From the NCBI RefSeq assembly GCF_018129995.1, contig NZ_JAFCKS010000001.1, positions 248,001 to 312,000 of the forward strand: a DNA stretch of 64,000 nt, written 5' to 3'. Under the pieces are notes generated by a model. The model was given only the letters and a program-made list of their open reading frames with translations. It ran no database searches and was not told the DNA's origin. Origin of the DNA: Bradyrhizobium sp. SZCCT0153. GTDB lineage: Bacteria > Pseudomonadota > Alphaproteobacteria > Rhizobiales > Xanthobacteraceae. Position numbers and translations under genes: made by a program. Numbering within the stretch: position 1 is the first letter of the stretch; the number at the start of each line of letters is the position of its first letter. Positions 17,025 through 25,496 of this stretch are shown here, piece after piece.

Positions 17025-18977
17025 TCAGCTCGCGGCGGCATCGCTGTCGGGAAAAATCTGCGGCAGTTGCAGCCGCACGCGCGTCCCCGAGGAATCCGAA
17101 TGCAGATCGAACGCCGCCCCGCAGCGCGCGGCGCGGCTCCTCATGTTGCGCAGGCCGCGCGCGGTCTGGCCTGCGCTCGCAACCTCGCCGGCGAGCGCGA
17201 AACCCTTGCCGTCGTCGGCAACGCTGATCACGCCATACGGCCCACGACCACCATGACCACCCGCTTGACCATCCCCCTGGCCATCGCCACGCGTCTCGAT
17301 GGTGACGGTGATGTGGCGGGCCTGGGCGTGCTTGACCGCATTGGTCACGGCTTCGTCGAGGATGCGCACGATCTGGATGACGTGCCATGGCCTGAGCTCG
17401 GGATGCAGCGGCAGCCCCTGTGGCGTCGCCACGTGCCAGTCGAGCGCGATGTCGTGCGGTCGCAACTGCGCGGTCGCACGTTCGCGCCAGGAACCGAGTG
17501 CAAGCATCAGGTCGCCGCCGATGTCGTCCATGGAATCTATGACGAGGCGGAGGTCCTTCAGCGCGGCGCGGGCGGCGTCGGTGATGGTCGGGCCCTCATG
17601 GCCGCGCTCGGAGAGTGCGACGATGCTGACCAGCTGGCCGCCGAGGCCGTCATGCAGGTCCCGCATCAGCCGCGTGCGCTCATCGGCGAGCGCGGCGGCG
17701 CGGGCGCGCGCCTCCTCGCGGACGAAGCTCGCCTTCAGCCGCTCCTCGACCTCTCGCACGCGCGTCACGAGCTGGCCTGCAAAACTGTCGACCTGGTTCA
17801 ACGCGCGGGCGAAGCGCCAGGTCAGGCCGGCGCCGATCGCGACCAGCATCGCCGAATAGGACAGGCGCGAGACGAAGATGCGCTCGTTGGACATGATCTC
17901 GAACACCGACAGCATGTCGTGGACCCAACAGGTCAGCACGATCGACACCGCGCAGCCGAGCGTGAAGCTGGCCGCGTCCTGCCGCCGCACCACCGCGGCC
18001 GCGGTCACGCAGGCCATCAGGAACAGGCAGACCCCGACCGTCGGGATGCCGAGAACGAGAAAGAGAATGCGCGGCAGCGGCGGGCCGGCGATCAGTCCGA
18101 CGACGAACACGACAATCCCCGGCGCGAACAGCAGTGTGCCGTAGCGCGGCCAGCGCCAGCCGAAGAACAGCACGCCGAACACCACGATCAGCGCACTCTC
18201 CATCGGAGCGGACGCCAGCAGCACGGCGGCGAGCCGGGATACCGTGGCCGGCGGCACCGGCGGCGGCGAGAAGGCCTGGATGACGCCGAGCACCATTGCC
18301 GCGGCCAGCACGCCATAGACCGGCTCGCGGCGGCGCATCAGCCACATGATGGCGAGGATGACGGCGAGGATCGACTGCCAGGCGGAGAACACCACGGGCA
18401 ATGTGACGAACAGCAGCGTGCGTGTTTCATAGGCGGGCCGCAAGGCGGCATCCGGGCCGACATAGACGGTGTCGAGAAAGCCCTTGAGCGGTCCCCACAC
18501 CAGCAGCCGCACCGTGATCTCGTTCGCCCCCTCGCGCAGCAGCGAGGACGGGATCGCTGCGATCTGGGGTGTGTTCCGGTCGGGCCGGTTGGCATTGGCA
18601 TCGCGCCGGGAATCCAGGACGACGACGCCGTTGACGGCGACCTCCACCGCGTTGCTGAAGCGCGGCAGGAATACCGACCATCCGGGCGCTGCATCGCCGC
18701 GGCGGAACGTGAAGGCGCCGGTGTAGAGCGGTGGGTCGGCGAGCGAATAGCGTGACGAGGTGAAATGCGGCAGCATCACGGGGCGCGCCACGCCGTCCTC
18801 CCGCAGCGAGAATTCGCCCAACGCAAAAGCGTCGGGATCGCTGGGCTGGAGCAGCCGCAGCCCGAGGATGGTGGCGACCACGATCAGCGCCTGGATCAGC
18901 AGATAAGGCACAAGGCGCGAGGCCAGCAGCCGGCGCCGCGCGGGTTTGACCGCTGCCTTTGCCGCGATCTCGCTCAC
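17025..18977 (-). CDS. Membrane sensor histidine kinase, NarL/DesK class, with extracytoplasmic sensor domain
   Basis: 650 residues. One membrane helix near 25-42 is followed by a periplasmic beta-sandwich (about 50-185, with a carbohydrate-binding-like strand AVEVAVNGVVVL). Seven or so membrane helices span about 190-400, a short coiled coil follows, and then a HisKA_3 dimerisation domain with the phosphoacceptor His in DLHDGLGGQL near 436. The ATPase domain has the N-box DEAVTNAVKHA near 541. A glycine-rich insert ([17 protein letters not shown]) interrupts the ATPase before the DDGKGF box. The layout resembles 7TMR-DISM receptors. It overlaps the response regulator gene by four bases (ATGA), so the two are coupled. 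Confidence 0.88.
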   Translation of the reverse strand: MSEIAAKAAVKPARRRLLASRLVPYLLIQALIVVATILGLRLLQPSDPDAFALGEFSLREDGVARPVMLPHFTSSRYSLADPPLYTGAFTFRRGDAAPGWSVFLPRFSNAVEVAVNGVVVLDSRRDANANRPDRNTPQIAAIPSSLLREGANEITVRLLVWGPLKGFLDTVYVGPDAALRPAYETRTLLFVTLPVVFSAWQSILAVILAIMWLMRRREPVYGVLAAAMVLGVIQAFSPPPVPPATVSRLAAVLLASAPMESALIVVFGVLFFGWRWPRYGTLLFAPGIVVFVVGLIAGPPLPRILFLVLGIPTVGVCLFLMACVTAAAVVRRQDAASFTLGCAVSIVLTCWVHDMLSVFEIMSNERIFVSRLSYSAMLVAIGAGLTWRFARALNQVDSFAGQLVTRVREVEERLKASFVREEARARAAALADERTRLMRDLHDGLGGQLVSIVALSERGHEGPTITDAARAALKDLRLVIDSMDDIGGDLMLALGSWRERATAQLRPHDIALDWHVATPQGLPLHPELRPWHVIQIVRILDEAVTNAVKHAQARHITVTIETRGDGQGDGQAGGHGGRGPYGVISVADDGKGFALAGEVASAGQTARGLRNMRSRAARCGAAFDLHSDSSGTRVRLQLPQIFPDSDAAAS

Positions 18978-19663
18978 AGCTTGATCAGGCCCTGCTGCAC
19001 CGCCTCGAACACCGCTTCGCTACGGGTGTGCACTTCGAGCTTGCGATAGATGTTCTTGATGTGGCCGGGTACGGTCTGCCTGGAAAGGCCGAGATGGCTC
19101 GCGATCTCGGCGTAGCTGAACCCTTTTGCGATGCCCCAGAGGATGTCGATCTCGCGTGGAGTGAGTCTGGCGGTATTGAGCACGGGACCCGGCGGAGGCT
19201 CGGCCGAATTCTGCGCGGCACCTTGCGTTCTGCGCACGATGAAGCGGGCAATCGAGGCCGAGATCGGCGAATGGCCGGCGACCAGATCGCGCACGGTGGT
19301 GGCGATATCGGTGGGGAACGCATCCTTCAGGAGATAGCCGGTGGCGCCGACCGTGATCGCGGAGATGACACTCTCCTCGTCGCCGAGCGCCGAGATCACC
19401 ATGATCTCGGTGTCGGGAAAGCGCTGCCTTGTCTCGCGGATCAGCTCGACGCCATGGCCGTCGGGCAGCCGCAGATCGGTCAGCAGCACACGCGGCGCAC
19501 GCTCGCCGAGTCCGGTGCGGGCCTCGGCGAGCGTGCCGGCGCTGCGCACCTCGTAGCCGGTCTTGACCAGCGCGTCCTGGAGCCGCCAGCAGGTCGGCGC
19601 GTCGTCCTCGACGAGGAGGATGGTGATGGCTTCACCCGTCTCGCCCTGTTCGCTCATGTTCAT
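18974..19663 (-). CDS. NarL/FixJ-family response regulator
   Basis: 229 residues. The receiver domain has its phosphoacceptor Asp63 in VLLTDLRLPDG, the switch residue in MVISALGDE near 91 and Lys in GYLLKDA near 111. The LuxR-type helix-turn-helix follows at about 166-225 (LTPREIDILWGIAKGFSYAE...). It is upstream of and overlaps the kinase gene by four bases, so the pair is one operon and the partners are known. The target genes are not evident; none of the flanking genes has an obvious role in the same response. Confidence 0.92.
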   Translation of the reverse strand: MNMSEQGETGEAITILLVEDDAPTCWRLQDALVKTGYEVRSAGTLAEARTGLGERAPRVLLTDLRLPDGHGVELIRETRQRFPDTEIMVISALGDEESVISAITVGATGYLLKDAFPTDIATTVRDLVAGHSPISASIARFIVRRTQGAAQNSAEPPPGPVLNTARLTPREIDILWGIAKGFSYAEIASHLGLSRQTVPGHIKNIYRKLEVHTRSEAVFEAVQQGLIKL

Positions 19664-19829
19664 CGTCCTGCACCGCGTGTCCCCCGCGGCGCAAGGCCAA
19701 CTTTAGCGGCGGCGCGGACGCCGCGACACCCATAATCATGGGGGCCGAATAATCAGGGGGGCCAAGGCGGCGACACCGGAAACCGCTGCATCGTGATGTG
19801 CATGGTGTCGCTGGTCATGGGCCTGGCCT

Positions 19830-20081
19830 CTACCTGCCATTGCCGCGGCACGCGCCGCCGGGGCCGATATGGTAGCCGCGCGGGCAGGCATGCGCGGCCG
19901 GGTTGGCGTAATTTCTGAGGCAGCCGCCATTGGGGCCGCGGTGCCAGCCGGGGCCGCAGCCGCCGGCGACCGCGATGACGTCGCCATTCGCGCTCCCGCC
20001 GGGCGAGGCGAGCGGCATGGCCTCGGCAGAGCCCGTGATTGCGCCGAGCGCGAGGGCTGCGGCGAACATGGTTCGCATCAT
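19830..20081 (-). CDS. Small secreted Gly/Cys/Pro protein of the GCG-CRPN type
   Basis: 83 residues. A signal peptide (about 1-21, MFAAALALGAITGSAEA) precedes a mature part with GGCGPGWHRGPNGGCLRN and HACPRGYHIGPGGACRGNGR. The Gly-Cys-Gly-Pro-Gly-Trp-His core is the hallmark of the GCG_CRPN family of short secreted proteins frequent in Bradyrhizobium and Methylobacterium. Function unknown. A ribosome site GGGAG lies nine bases before the first ATG at 20081. It follows the gene at 20108-20350 by 26 bases on the same strand, so the two form an operon. Confidence 0.75.
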   Translation of the reverse strand: MMRTMFAAALALGAITGSAEAMPLASPGGSANGDVIAVAGGCGPGWHRGPNGGCLRNYANPAAHACPRGYHIGPGGACRGNGR

Positions 20082-20107
20082 GTCTTGTGCTCCCGAATGC
20101 CGTTGCT

Positions 20108-20350
20108 TCAATGGCCGGCGGCGAACGCAATGCCGGCGCGCACCTCGGCGATCGCCTGGTCGATCAGCCCGAGCGCTTTCTCGCGATGGCCGCCCTTGTT
20201 CGGCTCGGCCTTGCCGAGCTCGGCGCGGGCGGATTGCAGGATCGCGATGGCTTGGTCCATGTGCGGCTGCGCGCCCAGCGCGTAACCGACGCAGAGGCTG
20301 GTCGCGATGCCGCCGCCGAGCACGAGGCTGCGGGGTAGAGAGGTTCGCAT
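20108..20350 (-). CDS. Small secreted or membrane-tethered helical protein, unknown function
   Basis: 80 residues. Residues 7-26 (RSLVLGGGIATSLCVGYALGA) are a signal or anchor, and the rest is a single helical hairpin (MDQAIAILQSARAELGKAE and EKALGLIDQAIAEVRAGIAF). Its repeating Ile/Ala/Leu pattern suggests a two-helix bundle. The ribosome site GGAGGAG is strong. It is the first gene of a two-gene unit with the GCG-type gene. It diverges from the AraC gene across a region holding a direct repeat. Confidence 0.68.
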   Translation of the reverse strand: MRTSLPRSLVLGGGIATSLCVGYALGAQPHMDQAIAILQSARAELGKAEPNKGGHREKALGLIDQAIAEVRAGIAFAAGH

Positions 20351-20466
20351 GTCTTCTTCTCCTCCAGCGGGCGTCAGGCTGAGGCCGCCCGTTTGCCCGG
20401 ACGCAGTCCGTCATGTCGCGGAATGCCGCATCCGCCGCTTGAATAGGGCTCGCCCGTGCAGTCAGT

Positions 20467-20514
20467 CTTGGACTGTCCGGCGCCGGCGGCGTCGAGGCTT
20501 GGACTGACCGGCGC
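20467..20514. repeat. 17-base direct repeat, possible AraC-type operator
   Basis: CTTGGACTGTCCGGCGC (20467-20483) and CTTGGACTGACCGGCGC (20498-20514) differ at one base and start 31 bases apart, close to three helical turns. They lie in the 298-base gap between the small secreted operon and the AraC gene. AraC-family proteins bind direct repeats on one face of the helix, which is what makes this a candidate operator. Confidence 0.5.
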
Positions 20515-20648
20515 AGCTTGATTCACGTTGGCGTGCTGATACCCTGCGCTCGCCGGGCTTCAACAGGCGTTCGTTTCAGGCCTGGACAGACTTCGGCACG
20601 CTTTCGTGCACGAGCTTTTCCCAAAAGTCTTTCTTGGAAATTCTTTCG

Positions 20649-21608
20649 ATGTCCGTCATCAGGAAGGCGCTCTCGACAGACATGCTGCCGCAGGACCTGT
20701 CCGACCGGCAGCGCTTCATCCGCTTCGCCGAGCTGTTCGAGCATTTCTCCAACACCGGCGAGCTCGATCCGGCCTCCGACGTGCCGTTCCGCGCCACGAT
20801 GAACTCGATCCACATCGGCACCACCATGCTCGGGCGCTGCGACGGCAGCTTCGTGACGGTTCGGCGGGAAAAACGCCAGGTGCTCGAGACCGGCGACGAC
20901 CGCTTTTGCCTCGCGCGCAACACGGGCGACCGCTCTTCGCAGGTGGTTCATCGCGGCCGCGAATTCACCATGCGGCCGGGATCGATGGTGCTGCTCAAGC
21001 TCGACGAGCCGTTCTTTGCCGCCGACGGCGCAAGCCACAAGCGCTTCACCAACGTGCATCTGCCGGTCGATACGCTGCGTGCGATGGTCGCCGACGTCGA
21101 CGATCTTGTCGGCTGCGAGCTCGAGCCCGGCGGAGCATTGTCGCTGGCCATGGACTACAGCGATCTCCTGCTGCGTCATTCAACGGCGGCGGACGAAGCC
21201 GGAATGGCAATCGCTGCGCACCTGCTCGACCTCGCCGCGATCGGTCTCGGCGCCCGCAGCGATATCGCGACTGCGGCGCGACGCCGGGGCCTGCGCACCG
21301 TACGGGTCAAGGCCGTGCTGACGATCCTCGAGGCGCGCTTCCACGAACCGGATTTTTCCGCGCAGAGGTTAGCCGCCGCAGCCGGTCTCTCCGAACGGTA
21401 CGTCAACGAGTTGCTGTTCGAGGCCGGCGCCAGCTTCACCACGCGCCTCAACGAGCTCCGCCTGCGCAAGGCGGCCGATCTTCTCGCCCATCGCGAAGGT
21501 CGCATCAGCGACATTGCCTTCGCCTGCGGCTTCAACGACCTCTCTTATTTCAACCGCTGCTTCCGCCGGAGGTTCGGGCTGACGCCGACGGCGGCACGCG
21601 GGAAGTAG
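20649..21608 (+). CDS. AraC-family transcriptional regulator
   Basis: 319 residues. The C-terminal DNA-binding domain (about 215-315) has the two helix-turn-helix motifs, with FSAQRLAAAAGLSERYVNELLFE and ISDIAFACGFNDLSYFNRCFRRRFGLTP. The N-terminal half (about 40-180) is like the AraC-binding-like domain of the NahR/XylS-type subgroup, with RREKRQVLETGDDRFCLARN and VHRGREFTMRPGSMVLLKLDEP. The ATG at 20649 is preferred over an in-frame TTG at 20634. It faces the small secreted operon, and the direct repeat between them suggests autoregulation or control of that operon. Confidence 0.88.
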   Translation: MSVIRKALSTDMLPQDLSDRQRFIRFAELFEHFSNTGELDPASDVPFRATMNSIHIGTTMLGRCDGSFVTVRREKRQVLETGDDRFCLARNTGDRSSQVVHRGREFTMRPGSMVLLKLDEPFFAADGASHKRFTNVHLPVDTLRAMVADVDDLVGCELEPGGALSLAMDYSDLLLRHSTAADEAGMAIAAHLLDLAAIGLGARSDIATAARRRGLRTVRVKAVLTILEARFHEPDFSAQRLAAAAGLSERYVNELLFEAGASFTTRLNELRLRKAADLLAHREGRISDIAFACGFNDLSYFNRCFRRRFGLTPTAARGK

Positions 21609-21620
21609 CGAGACCGCACT

Positions 21621-21872
21621 CTATGAACTTTCCACCCTTGGCGGCGGATAGCGCCGGGCCAGCATCGACAGCGACAGTTGCCGTTCGTCCTCGGGCAGCG
21701 CCAGAAAGGCCAGCACCAGCGGCCGCTTCCAGTCGCCGACGCCGAAATCCATCGCCCTCCATTTCTGCGGCTCGGGGCCTTCGAGACCCCGGACCCAGAC
21801 GAAATAGCGGGGAAGGTCGTCGGCGTCCGCTTGCGTCGTGCGTCCCCTGGCCATCCGAGCTGCTCGCTGCAT
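21621..21872 (-). CDS. Small conserved hypothetical protein
   Basis: 83 residues from the ATG at 21872; an in-frame GTG at 21890 and an ATG at 21854 (MARGRTTQADADDLPRYFVW) are alternatives, none with a convincing ribosome site. The core has an aromatic-rich strand (PRYFVWVRGLEGPEPQKWRAMDFGV) and a helix (PLVLAFLALPEDERQLSLSMLARRY). No family is recognised. Its stop lies 12 bases from the stop of the AraC gene, so the two genes converge tail to tail. Confidence 0.5.
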   Translation of the reverse strand: MQRAARMARGRTTQADADDLPRYFVWVRGLEGPEPQKWRAMDFGVGDWKRPLVLAFLALPEDERQLSLSMLARRYPPPRVESS

Positions 21873-22012
21873 CGATCTGAATTGCCACACGATATAGGGA
21901 TAGGCGCGGCGAAGTCGAACCCGGCGAGGGAGGCTCGTGCCGGGAAGTACGCGGCTCTCTGCTGGCGAAGTGTCTCAGGACCCGGATGCGGGCCGTACGG
22001 CCGCACGCGCCG

Positions 22013-22315
22013 TCAGTGCCAGAGTTCGCAGGTTGCAACCCGATTGATGTCGGCGAGCCGCCGGCTGGGGTCGCCCTCGAGATCGAGGCTCGCGACCAGC
22101 GTCAGCAGGCGATGATAGGCGCCGTCAGCGATTTCGACGGGCAGCGGGGCTTCGTCGAATGTCTCGACATAGCTGCCGACGAGACCGCTCAACAGGCGGC
22201 ACAGGCCGCGCTGTTCGGGATCGTCCCGGCCGAGCGTCTCGAGCTTTTGCTGGAAGATACGGAAGGTCCGCAAACCGTGGTGCTGCTGTGAAAGCCACGC
22301 GTGCAGGTCGTTCAT
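22013..22315 (-). CDS. Small hypothetical protein, unknown function
   Basis: 100 residues, MNDLHAWLSQQHHGLRTFRI onward, all soluble and predicted helical, with a leucine-rich middle (CRLLSGLVGSYVETFDEAPLPVEIADGAYHRLLTLVASL). A strong ribosome site (AAGGAG, eight bases before the ATG) supports expression. No family recognised. It lies on the same strand as the hypothetical at 21621-21872, 140 bases upstream of it. Confidence 0.6.
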   Translation of the reverse strand: MNDLHAWLSQQHHGLRTFRIFQQKLETLGRDDPEQRGLCRLLSGLVGSYVETFDEAPLPVEIADGAYHRLLTLVASLDLEGDPSRRLADINRVATCELWH

Positions 22316-22409
22316 ATGAGCTCCTTCGAATGAGAGAAGAAGCTACCGGCTTATACAGTGCAGGTGTGACGATTGCCAGGGAGGGGAGGGGCTGGATTCG
22401 TTGAACCAG

Positions 22410-22436
22410 TCCGCCTTCGCCAAGGCTTCGGCGGGA
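22410..22436. repeat. Palindromic intergenic repeat, copy 2 (reverse orientation)
   Basis: TCCGCCTTCGCCAAGGCTTC (then GGCGGGA) is the reverse-complement relative of the element at 16862-16887. It lies between the hypothetical gene ending upstream and the tRNA gene. Confidence 0.5.
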
Positions 22437-22507
22437 CAGCCTTCACCGCTTCGCATGGATAGGATTGCGCCTGGCTTGCCAAGCCGTAGCTGCGAAGCAG
22501 CGAAGGC

Positions 22508-22592
22508 TGGTGCCCCTGGCCGGAATCGAACCAGCACTCCTTGCGGAACTCGATTTTGAGTCGAGCGCGTCTACCAGTTCCGCCACAGGGGC
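22508..22592 (-). tRNA. tRNA-Leu (anticodon CAA), CCA encoded
   Basis: The minus strand reads GCCCCTGTGGCGGAACTGGT through a D-arm, anticodon stem CTCGA/TCGAG around the loop CTCAAAA (anticodon CAA, codon UUG), a long variable arm and a T-arm GGTTCGATTCC. The acceptor stem GCCCCTG pairs with CAGGGGC, followed by A and an encoded CCA at the 3' end (22508-22510). The 85-base length and long variable arm fit a class II leucine tRNA. There is no integrase or attachment-site duplication next to it. Confidence 0.95.
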
Positions 22593-22747
22593 CCTCGGTC
22601 GGCCCCAAACAGGGCGTCGCGAAGCCGGCGGACTATAGCTATGGACAAAGCGGGGTCAACCCGCGCCAAAGTGATCCCGGCTGTTCTCGACAGCCGCATG
22701 GGCCGGGGCTAGAGGCTTGGGAGCGCGACCCATCCGAAGAGGCTGCC

Positions 22748-23287
22748 GTGACGACCCAGAGTGCCGCAATACCTGCGTTCAAACCGGCGGCCACGAACCC
22801 CGCGCTGACCGCTTCGCTGCTCGTCACGCTGATTGCGGCAGCCACGATCGCGGGCGCCTGGTTCTTCCAGCTCGTGCTGGAGATCCTGCCCTGTCCGCTC
22901 TGCCTCGAGCAGCGTTACGCCTATTATCTCGCGATCCCGCTTGGCGCGCTCACGGCGCTTGCGGCGCGGAGCGGCGCGCCGCGGCCGCTGCTGCTCGCGG
23001 CCCTCGCGATCCTGGCGCTGGCGACCCTCGCCAATGCCGGGCTCGGCACCTATCACTCCGGCGTCGAATGGGGTTTCTGGAAGGGACCGACCGACTGCTC
23101 CGGTCCCGTCGTCAAGCTCGGCAATGCCGCCGATCTCCTGTCGAAGCTCGACACCGTGAAGGTGGTGCGCTGCGACGAGGTGCAGTGGCGCTTCCTCGGG
23201 CTCTCCCTCGCCGGTTACAACGTGCTGATCTCGCTGCTCATGGCCGCGACCGCCGCTTGGGGATTCGTGGCAACGGCGAAGCGCTAG
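22748..23287 (+). CDS. dsbB: Disulfide bond formation protein B (DsbB-type)
   Basis: 179-residue inner-membrane protein with four membrane helices that reoxidises DsbA and passes electrons to quinone. The first cysteine pair is C49-P-L-C52 (LPCPLCLEQR) and the second pair C117 and C142. These are all four catalytic cysteines of the family. The start is a GTG at 22748 with AAGAGG nine bases upstream; earlier in-frame codons run through the tRNA and are not credible. The DsbA-like gene in this window is 4 kb away and in the same direction, but the two are not an operon. Confidence 0.9.
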   Translation: MTTQSAAIPAFKPAATNPALTASLLVTLIAAATIAGAWFFQLVLEILPCPLCLEQRYAYYLAIPLGALTALAARSGAPRPLLLAALAILALATLANAGLGTYHSGVEWGFWKGPTDCSGPVVKLGNAADLLSKLDTVKVVRCDEVQWRFLGLSLAGYNVLISLLMAATAAWGFVATAKR

Positions 23288-23290
23288 AGC

Positions 23291-24376
23291 TTAGTCGTCC
23301 ACGTCGTCCTGCGTGCGCCCGAACAGGTGCACGATACCCGGCGTCGCGATCGTCACGAACACGAAGCGCGACAGATGATGGGCGCCGACGAAGATCGGGT
23401 CGATGTGCAGCGTCAGGGCCAGTGCCAGCATGGCGTCCATCGCGCCCGGCGCGTAGGCGACCACGACGTCCGAGAACTTCACCTGCGTGGTGAGCGCCAC
23501 GATGCCGACGAAGATCGCGGAGACGGCGATGGCCACCGCAAACGAGCCCAGCGCCGCGTTGATGTGGCCGGCGAGCGTCCTGATCCGCATCCGCGCGAAG
23601 CGGCTGCCGATCAGGGCGCCGATGCCGACCAGCGCCACGCCGCGCACCCAGTCCGGCAGGCCGCCCTCGACCCAGCCTGCGCCATGCAGCACGCTGGAGC
23701 CGATCATCGCGCCGAACATCCAGCTCGCCGGAAACCTGATCAGGCGCAGCAGGAGTGCCGCGGCCAGTGAGGCCGCGACCAGTTCGACGAGGTCGAGCGG
23801 CGAGGCAATCGTCGTCGTCAGCGATGGCGCGACGGAGGGCGCCACGCCGGCGAGCGCCAGCACCAGTGGCAGCGCCGCGGTGAGGATGATGACGCGCATG
23901 GTCTGCACCACCGCAATGCCCGGCAGGTCGGCGCCGCGCTCGACCGCCAAAATCGTGATCTGCGACAGCGCGCCGGGACTGCCGGCGAGGAAGGCCGAGG
24001 TGCGGTCCCAGCCGTGGACACGCTGGAGGTAATAGCTCGAGCCGAAGGTCGAGCAGAAGGTCGCGAGCGCAAGCAGGCCGATGGTGAGCGGATACGCGCT
24101 GACCTGTTGCAGCAGGTGGCGCGAGACGACCGATCCCAGCGAGATGCCGAGCAGCACCAGCACGGTCTGGGTCAGGATCGGCGGCAGCGCCAGCTGGCGG
24201 CCGGCGACCGCGGCGATCCCGACCGCGATCATCGAGCCCGAGATCAACCCGCCGGGCAGGCCCGCGAGCAGAAACACGAGGCCTCCGGCGGAGCCGATGA
24301 CGAGCGTCTCCACCGTGCTCAAGATCTTGGCACGGCTCGGCCATTCGAACGGCAGGGAGGCGGTGATTTGCTTCAC
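23291..24376 (-). CDS. AbrB-family permease
   Basis: 361-residue integral membrane protein with about ten to eleven helices in two similar halves. The family motif GGLISGSMIAVGIAAVAGR (about 41-59) is repeated as SWMFGAMIGSSVLHGAGW near residue 215, as expected of the AbrB duplication. Many are wrongly annotated as ammonia monooxygenase. Transport substrate is unknown. Its stop sits three bases from the end of dsbB on the opposite strand, so the two converge tightly. Confidence 0.83.
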   Translation of the reverse strand: MKQITASLPFEWPSRAKILSTVETLVIGSAGGLVFLLAGLPGGLISGSMIAVGIAAVAGRQLALPPILTQTVLVLLGISLGSVVSRHLLQQVSAYPLTIGLLALATFCSTFGSSYYLQRVHGWDRTSAFLAGSPGALSQITILAVERGADLPGIAVVQTMRVIILTAALPLVLALAGVAPSVAPSLTTTIASPLDLVELVAASLAAALLLRLIRFPASWMFGAMIGSSVLHGAGWVEGGLPDWVRGVALVGIGALIGSRFARMRIRTLAGHINAALGSFAVAIAVSAIFVGIVALTTQVKFSDVVVAYAPGAMDAMLALALTLHIDPIFVGAHHLSRFVFVTIATPGIVHLFGRTQDDVDD

Positions 24377-24477
24377 GCCACCTTATCGCAAATCAGCGAG
24401 AGGCGCACAATTGCAGGCTCGTCATGCCGCAATGCGCGCGCCACTCGCCGACCCTCGCGAACCGTATTGTGCCGGAT

Positions 24478-24750
24478 TTACTTCTTGTCGGCCGCGGGGG
24501 CGGCGGTGCCGGCCTTCGCTTCCTTCTTGCACTCGCGGCGGAATTTCTTGCGCTCCTTGCCCTTCAGCCCCTTGGCGTCCGCCTGCTTCGAGCATTCGAG
24601 CGACTCGGCCGAGCGCTCCTTCGTTACCTTCTTGTCGGCGGTGGTAGCTGCGTCGGTCTTGGCCGCCGGCGCGGCGGTCTGCGCGAAGGCAGTGCCGGTG
24701 GCGAGCAGGGAGGCGAGGGCGACGACGGCGAGGCGAGACGTGAAGGTCAT
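24478..24750 (-). CDS. PsiF-like small secreted protein
   Basis: 90 residues. A signal peptide (about 1-23, SRLAVVALASLLATGTAFAQ) precedes an alanine/threonine linker. One PsiF repeat follows: ESLECSKQADAKGLKGKERKKFRRECKKEAK, with the two conserved cysteines and the charged KGKER core. In enteric bacteria psiF is induced by phosphate starvation; whether that holds here is unknown and I see no convincing pho box. The frame stays open 23 codons upstream but the signal peptide fixes the ATG at 24750. Confidence 0.75.
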   Translation of the reverse strand: MTFTSRLAVVALASLLATGTAFAQTAAPAAKTDAATTADKKVTKERSAESLECSKQADAKGLKGKERKKFRRECKKEAKAGTAAPAADKK

Positions 24751-24918
24751 GGTGTTGCACTCATCTTGCGAGAATGGCGAAGGGTTGGGACCGTCGGCTC
24801 GCCTTGCTGAACGCGACATGAATAATCCGAACCGGCGGGATCACTATATTTTGGCGGCAGGAGCCATCGCTTCCTTGTCGCCAATCGCCGGCACGCTAGG
24901 ATAGCAATCCTCGTTTCA

Positions 24919-24934
24919 CTTCCCCCGGGGGAAG
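24919..24934. promoter_or_regulatory. Perfect 16-base palindrome upstream of a secreted-protein gene
   Basis: CTTCCCCCGGGGGAAG at 24919-24934 is a perfect palindrome, only 20 bases before the ATG at 24955 and just ahead of its AAGGAGGAG ribosome site. It could be an operator or an mRNA hairpin near the translation start; sequence alone cannot tell. Confidence 0.4.
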
Positions 24935-24954
24935 ACCAAGGAGGAGACCCAAGG

Positions 24955-25437
24955 ATGACCATTCGATCAAAATTGCTGTGTGCGGTGGCTTTGTCGGGCT
25001 TCGCGGCGCTGGTGGTGAGCGCGCCGGCGCAGGCTCTGACCTCGCAGGAGTGCAGCGCGAAATACCAGGCCGCCAAGAAGGACGGCTCGCTCGGCACCAC
25101 GAAGTGGAATGACTTCCGCAAGGCCCAGTGCGGTGCGGACGCGACGCCTGCGGCTGCGCCGACCGCGGCCGCGCCTGCCGCTCCCGCCGAGCCGAAGCAG
25201 GCGAAGAAGGAGGCCGCCCCCGCTGCCGCGCCGACCCTGCCGGCCGGCCCCGCGATCTATCCGAACGCGGTCGATCCGAAATATGCCAAGGAGACCGCCG
25301 GCAAGGCGCGCCTCCACACCTGCGTCGACCAGTACAACGCCAACAAGACCACCAATGGCAATGGCGGCATGAAGTGGATCGAGAAGGGCGGCGGCTATTA
25401 CAGTGAATGCAACAAGAAGCTGAAGGGCGCCGCCTGA
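24955..25437 (+). CDS. Secreted protein with two cysteine pairs, unknown function
   Basis: 160 residues. The signal peptide spans about 1-27 (LLCAVALSGFAALVVSAPAQA). A first motif SQECSAKYQAAKKDGSLGTTKWNDFRKAQC and a C-terminal motif HTCVDQYNANKTTNGNGGMKWIEKGGGYYSEC are similar in length and both hold a Cys-x-Tyr/Gln helix, so the protein may be an internal duplication. A linker of Ala/Pro (about 58-95) joins them. The gene diverges from the psiF-like gene. A terminator follows. Confidence 0.7.
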   Translation: MTIRSKLLCAVALSGFAALVVSAPAQALTSQECSAKYQAAKKDGSLGTTKWNDFRKAQCGADATPAAAPTAAAPAAPAEPKQAKKEAAPAAAPTLPAGPAIYPNAVDPKYAKETAGKARLHTCVDQYNANKTTNGNGGMKWIEKGGGYYSECNKKLKGAA

Positions 25438-25453
25438 GCTTCGACCTGATGCG

Positions 25454-25485
25454 ATGGCCGGAGCAAAGCTCCGGCCATTTCGCTT
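25454..25485 (+). terminator. Rho-independent terminator after the secreted-protein gene
   Basis: An 11-pair perfect stem ATGGCCGGAGC (25454-25464) and GCTCCGGCCAT (25468-25478) with an AAA loop is followed by TTCGCTT. It stands between two convergent genes and may also terminate the tetR-type gene. Confidence 0.75.
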
Positions 25486-25496
25486 GATCCGATGGC

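Noticed and set aside
16908..18755. A 615-codon plus-strand open frame opposite the histidine kinase
   Set aside because: Low-complexity, charged composition and the opposite frame of a clear kinase; a shadow.
22508..22592. Genomic island attachment site at tRNA-Leu
   Set aside because: No integrase, no duplicated 3' end and neighbouring genes are ordinary.
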